64,000 bases of DNA from Bog-159 sp049516155 (GTDB lineage: Bacteria > Acidobacteriota > Terriglobia > Bryobacterales > Bryobacteraceae): NCBI GenBank assembly GCA_049516155.1, contig JBEKTJ010000002.1, forward strand, positions 1 through 64,000. The letters run 5' to 3'. Below the pieces are notes generated by a model. That model did no database searches, had not been told where the DNA came from, and was given only the letters and a program-made list of their open reading frames with translations. This document shows positions 10,292 through 19,312 of the stretch, one piece after another. How positions within the stretch are numbered: position 1 is the first letter of the stretch; each line of letters opens with the position of its first letter. The position numbers were made by a program, and so were the translations under genes.

Positions 10292-12724
10292 GTGCAAACA
10301 GTTTTTTCGACCCGGCGCGGCGCAATCCGCGCGTTTCTTCCGATGCTGTGGATAGCTATGTCGGCCCTCCCTTTGATGGCCCAAGGCGAGGGAGGCGAAG
10401 CCAACCTGCACCTGCCGAATCTGGATAGCGCCACTTTCCTGGGCGGCATTGGCGGACGCAGTTTGCTGATGTTCGGTCTTATATTCTGCGCGCTGGGCAT
10501 GATTTTCGGCCTGATCATCTATACGCGGCTGAAGAATATGGCGGTGCACAAGTCGATGCTGGAAGTCTCCGAGCTCATTTACGAGACTTGCAAGACCTAC
10601 CTGGCCACGCAAGGCAAATTCCTGATCTTGCTGGAATGCTTCATTGGCGTCATCATCGTGTTCTACTTCGGCTTCCTGCAGGGCCTTCCCGCCCTAAGAG
10701 TGGCAATCATTCTATTGTTCAGCATCATCGGCATCGGCGGCAGTTACTCGGTGGCGGCGTTCGGCATGCGCGTGAATACGTTCGCCAACTCGCGTGCGGC
10801 CTTCGCCAGCCTGCGCGGAAAGGCTTTTCCCTGTTACGACATCCCGCTGCAAGCCGGCATGAGCATCGGCATGCTGCTGATCTCGGTGGAACTGATGATG
10901 ATGTTGATCATCCTGCTGTTCATTCCGGGCGACCTGGCCGGGCCTTGCTTCATCGGCTTCGCCATCGGCGAATCGCTGGGCGCGGCGGCCCTGCGCGTAG
11001 CGGGCGGCATCTTTACCAAGATCGCGGATATCGGCGCGGACCTGATGAAGATCGTTTTCAAAATCAAGGAAGACGACGTGCGAAACCCGGGCGTGATCGC
11101 GGATTGCACCGGCGACAACGCGGGCGATTCGGTAGGCCCTTCGGCCGACGGTTTCGAAACCTACGGCGTCACCGGCGTGGCCCTGATAACGTTCATCCTG
11201 TTGGCCGTGAAGCAGCCCGAGATGCAGGTGCGGTTGCTGGTCTGGATTTTCGTCATGCGCGTAATGATGATTATCTCCTCAGCGGTGAGTTACTTCATCA
11301 ACGGCGTGGTCGCCAAGGCAAAGTACGGCAATCTGGAAAAGATGAATTTTGAAGCGCCGCTGACCACGCTGGTTTGGCTGACTTCACTTATTTCGGTGGG
11401 ACTTACTTATGTGGTGAGCTATTTCATCATTCCGGATTTGAGCGGCGATACCAGTCTGTGGTGGAAGCTCTCCACCGTGATCACCTGCGGCACGCTGGCC
11501 GGCGCGATTATTCCCGAAGGCGTGAAGGTGTTTACATCGACCTCATCGCGGCATGTGCGGGAAATTGTCAATTCCGCACGGGAGGGCGGGGCGTCGCTGA
11601 CGATCCTGTCCGGTTTTGTAGCCGGTAATTTCAGCGCTTACTGGCTGGGTTTCGCGATCCTGGGCCTGATGAGCATCGCTTATGGAGTCAGTACGCTGGG
11701 TCTGGCAAGCCTGATGGTGGCGCCGGCCGTATTCGCGTTCGGCTTGGTGGCCTTCGGTTTCCTCGGAATGGGTCCGGTCACTATAGCGGTCGATAGCTAC
11801 GGACCGGTAACAGACAACGCGCAGTCGGTGTTCGAGCTTTCGACCATCGAGACGCTGCCGGGCATCGAAGCGGAGATCCAGCGCGATTTCGGATTCAAAC
11901 CGAACTTCGAGAAGGGCAAGGAGAACCTGGAAGAGAACGACGGCGCCGGCAACACGTTCAAGGCGACGTCAAAACCGGTGCTGATCGGCACCGCGGTGGT
12001 AGGCGCCACTACCATGATCTTCTCGATCATCGTGGCGTTGACCCATGGGCTGACAATCAATCTTGCCAACCTCTCGATCCTCTATCCGCCTTTCCTATTA
12101 GGTCTGATTGCGGGCGGCGCAGTGATCTATTGGTTCACGGGAGCCTCCACGCAGGCGGTATCGACAGGCGCGTACCGTGCGGTGGAATTCATCAAGGCAC
12201 ATATCAAGCTGGAGAGCGCCGAGAAAGCTTCCGTCTCCGACTCCAAGAAAGTGGTGGCCATCTGCACGCAGTATGCGCAGAAGGGCATGCTCAATATCTT
12301 TATCGCGGTGTTCTTCGCCACGCTGGCCTTCGCGTTCTTCGAGCCTTTCTACTTTATCGGCTACCTGATCTCGATCGCCATTTTCGGCTTGTTCCAAGCC
12401 ATCTTCATGGCCAACGCCGGCGGGGCTTGGGATAACGCCAAGAAAGTAGTCGAAACCGAGCTGAAGATGAAGGGCACCGAACTGCATGCCGCCACGGTAG
12501 TGGGCGACACGGTGGGCGATCCGTTTAAAGATACCAGCTCGGTTGCTCTGAACCCCATCATCAAATTCACCACGCTGTTCGGACTGTTGGCTGTGGAACT
12601 GGCGGTAAATCTGAACGACAAGCAAGGGAATGCGCTCAGCACGGTGCTTGGCGTGGCGTTTTTCCTGGTTTCGGTGACGTTTGTGTATCGCAGCTTTTAC
12701 GGCATGCGCATCGAATCGAAGTAG
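10292..12724 (+). CDS. hppA: Membrane-bound, ion-pumping pyrophosphatase
   Basis: 810 residues from a GTG preceded by AGGAGG nine bases upstream. After a signal-like hydrophobic start it has about 16 membrane spans. Family motifs are present: IFTKIADIGADLMK, EDDVRNPGVIADCTGDNAGD and GPVTDNAQSV. The enzyme splits pyrophosphate and pumps protons or sodium out of the cytoplasm. The stretch GNTFKATSKPVLIGTA carries Lys where potassium-dependent pumps have Ala, which points to the potassium-independent group. A polar stretch of about 35 residues (GIEAEIQRDFGFKPNFEKG... onward) between TLPGIEAE and GNTF is longer than in classical pumps. The ion carried cannot be decided from this. Confidence 0.95.
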   Translation: MQTVFSTRRGAIRAFLPMLWIAMSALPLMAQGEGGEANLHLPNLDSATFLGGIGGRSLLMFGLIFCALGMIFGLIIYTRLKNMAVHKSMLEVSELIYETCKTYLATQGKFLILLECFIGVIIVFYFGFLQGLPALRVAIILLFSIIGIGGSYSVAAFGMRVNTFANSRAAFASLRGKAFPCYDIPLQAGMSIGMLLISVELMMMLIILLFIPGDLAGPCFIGFAIGESLGAAALRVAGGIFTKIADIGADLMKIVFKIKEDDVRNPGVIADCTGDNAGDSVGPSADGFETYGVTGVALITFILLAVKQPEMQVRLLVWIFVMRVMMIISSAVSYFINGVVAKAKYGNLEKMNFEAPLTTLVWLTSLISVGLTYVVSYFIIPDLSGDTSLWWKLSTVITCGTLAGAIIPEGVKVFTSTSSRHVREIVNSAREGGASLTILSGFVAGNFSAYWLGFAILGLMSIAYGVSTLGLASLMVAPAVFAFGLVAFGFLGMGPVTIAVDSYGPVTDNAQSVFELSTIETLPGIEAEIQRDFGFKPNFEKGKENLEENDGAGNTFKATSKPVLIGTAVVGATTMIFSIIVALTHGLTINLANLSILYPPFLLGLIAGGAVIYWFTGASTQAVSTGAYRAVEFIKAHIKLESAEKASVSDSKKVVAICTQYAQKGMLNIFIAVFFATLAFAFFEPFYFIGYLISIAIFGLFQAIFMANAGGAWDNAKKVVETELKMKGTELHAATVVGDTVGDPFKDTSSVALNPIIKFTTLFGLLAVELAVNLNDKQGNALSTVLGVAFFLVSVTFVYRSFYGMRIESK

Positions 12725-12763
12725 GGCCGGCACGGCCACAGCCGTGTACCCCTTGGGAGTCCC

Positions 12764-12787
12764 GGGACAGGCCGGGAGGCCTGTCCT
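12764..12787. terminator. GC-rich hairpin between convergent genes
   Basis: GGACAGGCC, a GGGA loop and GGCCTGTCC form a perfect nine-pair stem that reaches into the stop codon of the minus-strand DUF4097 gene. A second small stem (CACGGC-CACA-GCCGTG) lies just before it at 12731-12746. No T run follows on either strand. The position between two converging genes suits a shared end signal, but the sequence could also be a dispersed palindromic repeat. Confidence 0.5.
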
Positions 12788-13553
12788 ACGTAAATTTGAC
12801 GCGACGGCCGTGCGACATCGGCATGATGCAAATCGTGCCGTTGACGTTCTTCAGGTTGATGTAGGTCCCGCCGCCCTTCAGCACACCGTGAAGTTGGCTG
12901 CCGGCGGAGTGGTCCTGGCTAACCGGAATACCGAAATCGTTGTCGATGCCGCCGGTGACGTTGCGCGCATTGAATTCGGCGCCCGCGTCGTAGGGTATCG
13001 AAAGCGAAATCGGCCCGTTTACGGAGTTCATGGAGATCGTCTTGGCGTCGCTCAACCGCTCGAAAGTGGCTTCCAGCTTCCCGTTCACAGTGGAGAGCCG
13101 CACGTCTCCTGCAATCTTTTGCGCCCGTACAGGCCCGTTCACCGACGACGCGTTGATTCCGCCGCTGACACCCTCGATATCCACCGCGCCATTGATCGCC
13201 TTGATTTCGCTCAGGCGCGCGCGCCGCGGCACCATCACGGTGAACTCCACGCTGCCGGGATTTGTAGTGGACCCGTCGCCGAAGCGGGTGCGGATGCTGA
13301 TCGAATCGGCGGTCGAATCGACGGTCACGCGGGCTTCGTTCAGCAGGCCCCGGCTGGCAGCGGTCTTAATGGCTGCAATACGCACCTCGTTGCGGTCCCA
13401 AGCGCGGATATGCACATCGCCGTTGATGTTTTGGAGCGTCACGCGTCCACGCGCCGAAAGCGGATAACTCCGGCTGGACTCTTGATGGAAGTTTCCGGTT
13501 GCCGGCAGGCTAACCACGCTTGCCAGCGCCAATAGGGCGCTTGCGAGTAGCAT
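12786..13553 (-). CDS. DUF4097-type secreted beta-strand repeat protein
   Basis: 255 residues from the ATG at 13553, chosen because GAGGGAGGGAGA lies directly before it and it opens a signal peptide (MLLASALLALASVVSLPATG). The mature part repeats a short beta-strand pattern, LQNINGDVHIRAW, IKAINGAVDIEGV, ASSVNGPVRAQKI, LSTVNGKLEAT, MNSVNGPISLSI and LKNVNGTICIM. Each has N-G at a turn, as in the DUF4097 putative adhesin fold (a right-handed beta-helix). It sits 72 bases downstream of the ABC ATPase gene on the same strand, so it may be exported with or modulate that system. Role unknown; the fold call is good. Confidence 0.8.
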   Translation of the reverse strand: MLLASALLALASVVSLPATGNFHQESSRSYPLSARGRVTLQNINGDVHIRAWDRNEVRIAAIKTAASRGLLNEARVTVDSTADSISIRTRFGDGSTTNPGSVEFTVMVPRRARLSEIKAINGAVDIEGVSGGINASSVNGPVRAQKIAGDVRLSTVNGKLEATFERLSDAKTISMNSVNGPISLSIPYDAGAEFNARNVTGGIDNDFGIPVSQDHSAGSQLHGVLKGGGTYINLKNVNGTICIMPMSHGRRVKFT

Positions 13554-13625
13554 TCTCCCTCCCTCGTGGCGCACGCACTCGTGCGCGCCGCGTCGAGACT
13601 CCTCTCGACGCCTTGTGCTTTTTGC

Positions 13626-14342
13626 TTAATTCCGCGTCGCTTCGTAGCTTTCCTCGACGATCCTTCCGTCAAACAGCCGGATGGTGCGGTCCGCGAACTG
13701 CGCGTACCGCGGATCGTGCGTCACCATGCAAATCGTGGCGCCATTGCGGTGCAGATCCTTTAGTAAATTCATCACCGCTTCACCGTTGGCCGAATCCAAG
13801 TTTCCAGTCGGCTCATCCGCCAACAGGATCACCGGATCGCCCCCCAGCGCCCGCGCCACTGCCACGCGCTGCTGCTGACCGCCCGAAAGCTGCGACGGAT
13901 AATGCTTCATGCGGTGCGACATGCCCACCCGCTCCAACGCCTCCTGCACCCGCTTCTTGCGTTCGGCCGACCCCATCCCGCGATACGTCAGCGGCAATTC
14001 GACATTCTCGTACACCGTCAAGTCGCCGATCAGGTTGAACGCCTGGAAGATGAAGCCGATTTCGCGGTTGCGAATCCGCGCGCGCTCGGAAAGCTTCAGC
14101 CCGCTGACCGGCCGGTTGTTCAACGTGTAGGTACCGTCGCTCGGCGTGTCCAGCAGGCCCAGAATTGCCAGCAAGGTGGACTTGCCGCAGCCGGACGGTC
14201 CGGCGATCGAAAGGTACTCGCCCTTCTTCAGATCGAGTTGTATCCCGGATAGCGCGTGGGTCTCGACCTCGTCGGTCACGAACACCTTCGTCACTCCGTC
14301 CAAGACAATTAGCGATTCTTTTCCGTTTCCGTTAGTGCCCAT
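13626..14342 (-). CDS. ABC transporter ATP-binding protein (LolD/MacB-type)
   Basis: 238 residues from an ATG preceded by GGAGATGAA. Walker A GPSGCGKST is at about residues 48-56, the signature LSGGQQQR at 152-159 and Walker B VILLADEPT at 171-179, followed by the switch histidine in MVTHDPRYA. The Ala-Leu-Ser start (ETHALSGIQLDL) and overall length match the MacB/LolD class that drives mechanotransmission permeases and not classical uptake. The adaptor gene is 39 bases upstream on the same strand. No permease gene is adjacent, so the membrane partner must be encoded elsewhere; the long permease at 26545-29016 is one candidate but is unlinked. Confidence 0.95.
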   Translation of the reverse strand: MGTNGNGKESLIVLDGVTKVFVTDEVETHALSGIQLDLKKGEYLSIAGPSGCGKSTLLAILGLLDTPSDGTYTLNNRPVSGLKLSERARIRNREIGFIFQAFNLIGDLTVYENVELPLTYRGMGSAERKKRVQEALERVGMSHRMKHYPSQLSGGQQQRVAVARALGGDPVILLADEPTGNLDSANGEAVMNLLKDLHRNGATICMVTHDPRYAQFADRTIRLFDGRIVEESYEATRN

Positions 14343-14381
14343 TTCATCTCCAATACGTTTCGTTCCGGCTTTTCGTTCAAA

Positions 14382-15683
14382 TTAATTCAGCTTGAGTCGG
14401 TCGTACTGGTCCCAGGCCGACATATCCGACAAAATTACCCGGTCGCCTACATTCAGCCCCTTTTTCACCTCGATCGTATTGACGGAAGCGCGGCCCAACT
14501 CGACCTGCACACGATCGGCATACTTGCCATCCGGTTCTATCTTGAACAAACTGACCTTGCTGTCGGCCTGCCCGAACACGGGCCGCCCAGTGTAGACTAC
14601 GTCGTCGAGCCGCATCAGCTCGACGGTTCCATCCACGCTCAAATCCGGACGGATCGAACCCTTGGGCAAAGCATCGGTACCTTCCAGTCTGACGTCCACG
14701 GTGACGGTTCCGTTCAATACGGCCGGGTCGATGCGCGAAACGTGTCCCTTCACCAAGCCGTTGCGCGTGTCGATGACCGCCGGCTGCCCGATGGTCACGT
14801 CCTTGGCCTGGGTTTCCGCGATCTTCAACTCGGCCTTCAGGTGCGAGGGCTGTGCGACCTTGCCTAGCGCAGTTCCGGCCAGCACTTTCTGCCCTTCCTC
14901 AACCGGAACCGGCAGCGCCTGAAGCATGCCTTCCGCGCCGGCCCGGACGCGGAGCTCTTCCACTTGCTGTTGCTTCAGCTTGTACTCTGCCTCAAGCTGA
15001 TCGACCTTGACTTTCTGCGCCGCCAACTGGGCCTCCACCGACTCCTGGTTGATGCTGAGCCGCTTTTCCTCAATCCCGTTCCGCGTGGATAGCTCCTGCG
15101 CGGTCACATCGGAAATCTTGGCATCCACTTGGGCCACCAAGCCCTCTTTAACCAGTGCATCGTCCCGCTCCGCCTTAAGTTGCGCGGAATGGTAATCGGC
15201 GGATACTTGCGCGGCATTGGCCTGTAGGTCTAGCCCTTGCTTCTCCAGAGTCACCCGCAGATCGGTATATGCCGCTTGCGCGGCTTTGAGTGTGTATTCG
15301 GCATCCAGCAGGGCCGTCTGCAGTTCCTGATTGCTCATCACCAGGATGACGCTGTCCGGCTTAACCGGCGTACCGGGCTTGATCAGGATCTTGTCGATGC
15401 GTCCGTCCGTTTGGGCCGGGATCAGCAGGGTATCCTCTGGCACCAACGTTCCCAGGCCGCGGACTTCGAGGACCATGGGACCGCGTTTCACCGTCTCTGG
15501 CCAAAGAGTGGAAAGTTCCACACCGGGCGCGGCGGCCTTCAAGTGCCCCTTGGAGATAAACGGGATCCCTACCCAATAACCCACGGGCACGAGGGCGGCA
15601 AGGAGCACTAACCCAATGATAATGCGCTTGATCAGGCGTTTCTTGGCTGCGTCTTTTCTTGGTACATCCATGTTTGGTTCCAC
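14382..15683 (-). CDS. HlyD/MacA-type periplasmic adaptor protein
   Basis: 433 residues from GTG 15683, or 429 from the ATG at 15671; neither has a clear ribosome site. A basic N-terminus (KKRLIKRI) leads into one membrane anchor (IIIGLVLLAALVPVGYWVG). The body has the lipoyl half-motifs (LLIPAQTDGRIDKILIKPGTPV, and later LPVPVEEGQKVLAG), separated by a long alpha hairpin (about residues 130-240, rich in Gln, Glu, Ala, Leu), then a beta barrel. Such adaptors link an inner-membrane pump to an outer-membrane exit duct. With the ATPase downstream it forms part of a MacAB-like exporter. Confidence 0.9.
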   Translation of the reverse strand: MEPNMDVPRKDAAKKRLIKRIIIGLVLLAALVPVGYWVGIPFISKGHLKAAAPGVELSTLWPETVKRGPMVLEVRGLGTLVPEDTLLIPAQTDGRIDKILIKPGTPVKPDSVILVMSNQELQTALLDAEYTLKAAQAAYTDLRVTLEKQGLDLQANAAQVSADYHSAQLKAERDDALVKEGLVAQVDAKISDVTAQELSTRNGIEEKRLSINQESVEAQLAAQKVKVDQLEAEYKLKQQQVEELRVRAGAEGMLQALPVPVEEGQKVLAGTALGKVAQPSHLKAELKIAETQAKDVTIGQPAVIDTRNGLVKGHVSRIDPAVLNGTVTVDVRLEGTDALPKGSIRPDLSVDGTVELMRLDDVVYTGRPVFGQADSKVSLFKIEPDGKYADRVQVELGRASVNTIEVKKGLNVGDRVILSDMSAWDQYDRLKLN

Positions 15684-15873
15684 GGAGGGAGAGGCACGGC
15701 TCCTGCCAATCGATCCGAGGCTGGTAACATTATGACTCCTTTGGGGGAAAAAGGTTAGGGACGGGCCCCCATCGGTATGAAAGTGTCCGGTTTTGGGAAT
15801 GGACGTTCCGAGAGTGGACTAGGTGCCTTGGGACGCTTGCGGCTTGAGCCAAGTGTTACATTGGTGCAAGCCG

Positions 15874-16362
15874 ATGGCAGAGTTTCGCGAAGAGCAGCGC
15901 TTTGAATGGTTTTGGACCGCGATGTTCTGCGTACCGGCCCTTCTTATCGCTTACGGCTTGTACCGGCAAGTGTGGCTAAACCAGCCCTTTCTGTCGGACG
16001 CTTTGCTGTGGCCGGCCTTCGCCGTTGCCGCAGTGGTGGCCGTTTGGTTCTTGCGGTTGAAGCTGGTCACCGAGGTGCGCGCCGATGGCCTCTACATCTG
16101 CTTTGTCTGGCTCTGGCCTGCCCGCACCATCCGCTGGGACCAGATCCGCAGCGTAACCATCCGCAGGTATCGTCCTATACGGGAATTCGGTGGTTGGGGG
16201 GTGCGCTGGGACGCGCGAGGCATCGTATACCACGCGCGCGGCAATCGGGGCGCCCGCCTGGTCCTGGACACCGGCGAGCGTGTACTGATCGGCTCGCAAC
16301 GAGCCGATGAACTGGCGCGCGCCGTAGGCAAGCGGACCGGGCTGACGGTGGAAGCTTCATGA
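15874..16362 (+). CDS. Small membrane protein with PH-like domain
   Basis: 162 residues if begun at the ATG 15874 (MAEFREEQRFEWFW). An upstream start at 15823 adds only a cysteine-rich, unlikely leader. Two membrane spans (AMFCVPALLIAYGLYRQVW and LWPAFAVAAVVAVWFL) precede a soluble domain with TEVRADGLYICF, TIRWDQIRSVTIRRYRP and GARLVLDTGERVLIGSQRADEL, the strand pattern of the bacterial PH-like/DUF6141-type domains. It faces the adaptor gene across about 190 bases and converges with the kinase gene 61 bases downstream. No function is known. Confidence 0.65.
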   Translation: MAEFREEQRFEWFWTAMFCVPALLIAYGLYRQVWLNQPFLSDALLWPAFAVAAVVAVWFLRLKLVTEVRADGLYICFVWLWPARTIRWDQIRSVTIRRYRPIREFGGWGVRWDARGIVYHARGNRGARLVLDTGERVLIGSQRADELARAVGKRTGLTVEAS

Positions 16363-16423
16363 CAACCCTCCGCGGCCCATCGCCGGCTTGATGAACTCCA
16401 GAGAGAACTGCTGCGTCCTAAGG

Positions 16424-17935
16424 CTACGAAGGTGCGGTTGTCAGAGTAACCGGTGCAGTTAAGGTGAACTCGATTTGCGTTCCCGGCGCTACTTTTTTCT
16501 TGCGCAAGAAGCCGCTCTTGATCAGGAACGGCGCTGAATTCACGGCACAAGTTTGGCCGCCGGTAGTGATGGACACCAACTCCAGGATCAATTCCGCCTT
16601 CCCGGAACGCCCGTCGCTGGCTGTCTGCCCCAACCGAAGTTGAGCCGCGTCTCCTGCGTGAAAGGCTTCGCGGTCTCCTACTTTCACCCCAGCCGACAGC
16701 TTCGCCTGGAACTCCTGGCCGACGCGGCCTGCCTTGGAATCGATGGGATCGACAGTGGTGATCGAAACTGGCGTCGCGGCAGGCACAACGATCTTGCCTA
16801 CCGGTGGCGCGGGCTTTGTGGTCAATGGCGCAGTGTTGGCCGGCGCAGGCGTCTCTTTCGTCGCGGCAGGTTGAGCGGGCGGCGCCATAGGCGCCACGGC
16901 TAATGCTTTGGGCGGAGCCTCCACTATTATTGGCGGCGGCTCCGGCCGGAAAAGCAACCACAACGCGATCAGGCAAGCGAGCGCGCCGCCGACATAGGCC
17001 GCCAACTTGCGCGGCCGCGTCCAAAACTCCGCCCTTGCCGGCGGAGCCGTCGCCACTGGAGTGACGCTGACCGGCCGATCCTGCGCTCCCGGAACTGCGT
17101 CCGCCATGGTCTTGGCCGAATAGAATTCCTCGGGCCGCTCCAGCGCCGCGCTGAATTGCTCGGCAGTCTGAAAGCGGTGGTCAGGATTCTTAGCCAGCGC
17201 CTTTAGTACCGCATTCTCGATCCCGCTGGGGATCTGCGGATACAAGCGCGTAGGCCGCGGAGGCGGAGTATTCACGTGATCGTTCAGAATCTCGAACTCG
17301 CTGTCGGCATGAAAAGGCGCTTGGCCCGCCAGGATCTCGTAAAGGGTCGCCCCCAAAGAATAGATATCCGACCGCGCGTCCACCGGCTTCACGAGTACTT
17401 GCTCCGGCGACATGTAGTAAGCCGTGCCCAATCGCACTCCAGTGCGTGTTACACCGTGGCCGCCCGAAACCTTCGCCAACCCGAAATCCATCACCTTCAC
17501 CACGCCTGCGCGGTTCAGCATGATGTTGCTGGGCTTGATATCGCGATGTACGATCCCTTGACTATGCGCGTGGCCGATCCCCGCCAGCGCCTGGCGAAAA
17601 AGGGGGATGGCCTCCGCGGCGGGTATGGGGCCGCGCTGTGCGACCATGGCATGGAAGGTCTCGCCATCCACGTATTCCATCACCATGTAGGCTACGTCCT
17701 CCTGCACCAGAAAGGCGTAAAGGGTCGCCAAGTTGGGGTGATTCAGTTGCGCCTGGGCGCGCGCTTCTCCGCGAAAACGGTCCAACAGCGCAGGATTTCC
17801 CGAGAATTCGGGGCTGAGCGCCTTGACCGCCACCACACGGTCGAGGTTTGTGTCGATGGCCTTGTAGACAACTCCCATCCCGCCGGCGCCTATAATCTCG
17901 ACGATCCGGTAATTCCCGATCTCCCGTCCGACCAT
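16424..17935 (-). CDS. Serine/threonine protein kinase with membrane anchor
   Basis: 503 residues from the ATG at 17935 (MVGREIGNYRIVEIIG). The frame stays open further upstream but that part overlaps the diverging propeller gene. Kinase motifs: glycine loop GAGGMG (16-21), catalytic Lys in VAVKAL (38), HRDIKPSN (130-137), DFGLAK (150-155) and the activation segment GTAYYMSPEQ. A Pro/Ala-rich linker and one membrane span (LAAYVGGALACLIALWLLF) follow, then an extracytoplasmic beta-rich tail (GREFQ-like and KSGFLRKKKVAPGTQIEF). This is a PknB-type receptor kinase; the tail should be the sensor. Confidence 0.95.
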   Translation of the reverse strand: MVGREIGNYRIVEIIGAGGMGVVYKAIDTNLDRVVAVKALSPEFSGNPALLDRFRGEARAQAQLNHPNLATLYAFLVQEDVAYMVMEYVDGETFHAMVAQRGPIPAAEAIPLFRQALAGIGHAHSQGIVHRDIKPSNIMLNRAGVVKVMDFGLAKVSGGHGVTRTGVRLGTAYYMSPEQVLVKPVDARSDIYSLGATLYEILAGQAPFHADSEFEILNDHVNTPPPRPTRLYPQIPSGIENAVLKALAKNPDHRFQTAEQFSAALERPEEFYSAKTMADAVPGAQDRPVSVTPVATAPPARAEFWTRPRKLAAYVGGALACLIALWLLFRPEPPPIIVEAPPKALAVAPMAPPAQPAATKETPAPANTAPLTTKPAPPVGKIVVPAATPVSITTVDPIDSKAGRVGQEFQAKLSAGVKVGDREAFHAGDAAQLRLGQTASDGRSGKAELILELVSITTGGQTCAVNSAPFLIKSGFLRKKKVAPGTQIEFTLTAPVTLTTAPS

Positions 17936-18014
17936 CTGCTTATAGGATAGCGCCCCCGAATCGGAACGTCGCCGATCCCGGAACAAAATGCGTGCTCCCG
18001 CGTCCAATCGAGAC

Positions 18015-19301
18015 ATGCGGTATATCTGCATCGTTCTAACTGTGTCTTTAGTAGCTCCTTTGACGGCAGCCGCCGCAGCCGCTAAGCCCGCGGCCAAGAA
18101 AACCTCTAACAAGCCGCCAGCCATTGGGGAGGATTGGCAACTGTGGGGCGGCAAGAACCGCGATTTCATCGTCAACACCTCTGGCCTGGCGGATTCCTGG
18201 CCGGCGGATGGACCCAAGAAAATCTGGAGCCGCTCACTGGGCGATGGCTATTCCTCGATCGCCGAGGAGGCCGGCGTGCTCTACACCACATTTCGCCGGG
18301 GTTCGCGCGACGTGATCACCGCACTAGACGCAGCCACCGGCAAGACGCTCTGGGAATACGAATACGAAAACCCGTTCACCAATTCATATTCCGAGGCGGT
18401 GGGGCCGGGTCCGTATGCCATGCCGCAGGTGGTAGGCGATCGCGTGATCACGGCCAGCGGGACCGGCAAAATCCATTCCCTGGACAAGAAGACCGGTAAG
18501 CCGAAATGGTCGCATGACTTGTACAACGAGTTCCACGGTAGCCAGCTCGGCTTCGGTTATTCCTGCCACGCCCTGCCTTACAAGGACACGCTGATCTACC
18601 AGGCTGGCGGCAACGGCGATGGCGTAATCGCGTTTCGCCAGAGCGATGGCGCGGTAGTTTGGAAGGCACTGCAATTCACGAACTCGTACTCCTCGCCACT
18701 GCTGATTAATGTGGACGGGCAGACGCAGGCCGTGGTCCTGGCGGCCAAGACTGTGTTCGGCTTCAATCCCGATAATGGCGCGCTGCTTTGGTCGCACGAG
18801 CACGTCACCAACTATGGATTGGCTATCAGCACTCCCGTGTGGGCGCCCGGAAACCTGCTGTTCGTGGCTTCGGCCTATGGGACGGGCGCGCGCACGCTGC
18901 ACCTGAGCCAATCCGGCGGGAAAACCAAAGTGGATGAGCTCTGGTACGATCCGCATTTGGAACTGCACATCGGGACCGCCATCCAGCGCGACGGTTATGT
19001 CTACATATCGAGCGGCTACAACGGCCCGGTGCTGATGAGCTGCGTGGAGTTGAAGACCGGAAAGATCATGTGGCGGGAGCGCGGCTTCGCCAAGGCGCAA
19101 CTGCTGTGGGCGGATAGCAAGCTGATACTTTCCGACCAGGATGGCACGTTGGCCCTGTGCCGCGCGACTCCCCAGAAGTTCGAAGTGCTTTCGAAGGCAT
19201 CGGTGATGCAGAGCATCTCCTGGACACCGCCCACGCTGGTGGGAACGCGGCTGTACTTGCGCGACCGCCATACCATCGCGGCATTCGACTTAGGGCGCTA
19301 G
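18015..19301 (+). CDS. Secreted PQQ-like beta-propeller protein
   Basis: 428 residues from the ATG at 18015, chosen because it begins a signal peptide (MRYICIVLTVSLVAPLTAAA); an ATG at 17988 would add nine residues. Repeated blade motifs of the form AL-D-TGK-LWE (ITALDAATGKTLWEYEY, IHSLDKKTGKPKWSHDL, GFNPDNGALLWSHEH, CVELKTGKIMWRERG) mark an eight-bladed PQQ-type propeller. No enzyme-specific heme or dehydrogenase residue can be pointed out, so it is probably a non-enzymatic scaffold or binding protein. It diverges from the kinase gene, with the propeller gene 79 bases away, and is followed 11 bases later by the LOG-NUDIX gene. Confidence 0.85.
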   Translation: MRYICIVLTVSLVAPLTAAAAAAKPAAKKTSNKPPAIGEDWQLWGGKNRDFIVNTSGLADSWPADGPKKIWSRSLGDGYSSIAEEAGVLYTTFRRGSRDVITALDAATGKTLWEYEYENPFTNSYSEAVGPGPYAMPQVVGDRVITASGTGKIHSLDKKTGKPKWSHDLYNEFHGSQLGFGYSCHALPYKDTLIYQAGGNGDGVIAFRQSDGAVVWKALQFTNSYSSPLLINVDGQTQAVVLAAKTVFGFNPDNGALLWSHEHVTNYGLAISTPVWAPGNLLFVASAYGTGARTLHLSQSGGKTKVDELWYDPHLELHIGTAIQRDGYVYISSGYNGPVLMSCVELKTGKIMWRERGFAKAQLLWADSKLILSDQDGTLALCRATPQKFEVLSKASVMQSISWTPPTLVGTRLYLRDRHTIAAFDLGR

Positions 19302-19312
19302 ACTGACTGGTA

